DNA of 64,000 bases from Thiospirochaeta perfilievii (GTDB lineage: Bacteria > Spirochaetota > Spirochaetia > DSM-2461). Below the pieces are notes generated by a model. The model worked only from the letters and a program-made list of their open reading frames with translations. It was not told where the DNA came from and ran no database searches. Location: contig NZ_CP035807.1 in NCBI RefSeq assembly GCF_008329945.1, forward strand, positions 1 to 64,000, read 5' to 3'. This document shows positions 63,479 through 64,000 of this stretch, piece by piece (positions within the stretch are counted from its first letter, which is position 1; each line of letters begins with the position of its first letter). The position numbers and the translations under genes are program-made.

Positions 63479-64000
63479 TTAACTCCACCTAACTGAATAA
63501 CTTTTTTATGTTTTTTTGAACCTATCCAAAGTTTAGTATTAGTCTCTAAATCAATTAATTCTAAATCGACCTGATAATATACAACTCTTGTTTTATCTAC
63601 TTGATCTGTTATTGTAACTAAGTTGCCTATTAACATAATATCAGCCCCTGTCTCTTGGGCTAATCTTTTAGTAGACTCAAGGGATGAGTTTGATTGCTGG
63701 TCTTCTTTCTCATTTCGAATCTCTTCCCTTTCGTAACTTGAAGCAACTAGAGTAAATTTTCCACTATTAACAAGTTCTCTTTCGATATCTTTTACAAAAG
63801 ATGTAATATTTATATGTTCAGAACTTCTATTTCGAATTGTTCCTACTATAAGAACAGGGGTTTTACCATACCTATCAACTAAATTTGATGTTATTGGTCT
63901 GTTAAGTAAGTCATTAATCATAGATTCAGATATTAATCTTGAATCTGTATCATTCCATCTACCACTTAAATCAGTATCAATATCTGAATCGATTCTTGTA
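63472..64000 (-). CDS. lpoB: LpoB-like penicillin-binding-protein activator (5' end outside window)
   Basis: The frame is open to the window edge: the part seen starts RIDSDIDTDLSGRWNDTDS and continues ISESMINDLL, so the Met at 63921 is internal and the true start is beyond 64000. The LSGRWNDTDSRL motif and GKTPVLIVGTIRNRSSEHI are typical of LpoB, an outer-membrane lipoprotein that activates PBP1b-type synthases. The C-terminus ends normally (KVIQLGGVKW). It overlaps the COG3014 gene by 7 nt and is probably the first or an early gene of the unit. Confidence 0.88.
   Translation of the reverse strand, partial: TRIDSDIDTDLSGRWNDTDSRLISESMINDLLNRPITSNLVDRYGKTPVLIVGTIRNRSSEHINITSFVKDIERELVNSGKFTLVASSYEREEIRNEKEDQQSNSSLESTKRLAQETGADIMLIGNLVTITDQVDKTRVVYYQVDLELIDLETNTKLWIGSKKHKKVIQLGGVKW

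Overview
The window is AT-rich, densely packed bacterial DNA that looks like a free-living, fermentative, oxygen-tolerant spirochaete. The pointers are an alanyl-tRNA synthetase of only 593 residues without the C-terminal domain (a known spirochaete trait), a FliG-family motor protein outside a flagellar operon, chemotaxis parts (CheY, CheX, a CheA-like kinase), many lipoproteins, two GH94 sugar phosphorylases and two [FeFe]-hydrogenase proteins. The species cannot be named from sequence alone. Two tRNA genes (Val-UAC, Phe-GAA) are present; no rRNA, CRISPR array, prophage or IS transposase was seen. The only mobile element recognised is a group II intron.

Layout. 0-4.7 kb: tRNA-Val, a CAP-domain secreted protein overlapping a HIT gene, an EF-G paralogue, a low-molecular-weight phosphatase, PpnP and a YgjP-type metallopeptidase. 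4.7-12.7 kb: a minus-strand operon GH94 - phosphohexomutase - GH94 for phosphorolytic disaccharide use, with a clear promoter flanked by repeated TTATTTTCAC boxes, then a TIM-barrel isomerase-like gene. 12.8-21.2 kb: alaS, a FliG-like gene, tRNA-Phe and a five-gene unit cheY - cheX - CheA-like membrane kinase - unknown - voltage-sensor-like membrane protein. 21.2-29.9 kb: hrpA, a YqiA-like hydrolase, a complete 1.9-kb group II intron inserted just after the stop codon of an MFS transporter, then map. 30-36.2 kb: MATE exporter, small redox and metallohydrolase genes, a peroxide-responsive gpx-ohrR operon with a perfect 20-bp operator inside its promoter, a DUF2202 protein and an ABC-2 exporter.

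36.2-41.9 kb holds the most unusual block. cydA and cydB are joined by overlapping reading frames to rnfD, rnfG, rnfE, rnfA, a tiny Cys-rich membrane protein and a shortened rnfB. There is no rnfC; RnfB lacks its ferredoxin domain; RnfD lacks the usual flavin-attachment Thr motif; CydA has almost no Q-loop and lacks two residues tied to quinol oxidation. Together this suggests a rewired Rnf-like/cytochrome-bd electron-transfer system.

42-45.5 kb: a secreted SH3 protein, an M48 lipoprotein protease and a CHASE2 adenylate cyclase, translationally coupled. 45.5-50.9 kb: a hydrogenase regulatory operon ([2Fe-2S] protein, HydS-like sensory [FeFe]-hydrogenase with PAS, SpoIIE-type phosphatase, [2Fe-2S] protein, catalytic-type [FeFe]-hydrogenase, Rex). 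The phosphatase is split between two frames exactly at A_AAA_AAG, the dnaX-type slippery heptamer, so programmed -1 frameshifting is likely. 51-64 kb: a large lipoprotein, an ABC-F ATPase, a SurA/PpiD-like chaperone, a DUF115/Maf-like protein, a third [2Fe-2S] protein, ComM, a MYG1-like phosphohydrolase, RidA, and an lpoB - COG3014 - LPP20-like lipoprotein operon that runs off the right edge.

Apart from the intron's RNA domains (27150-27636), no stretch over 300 bp lacks a gene.
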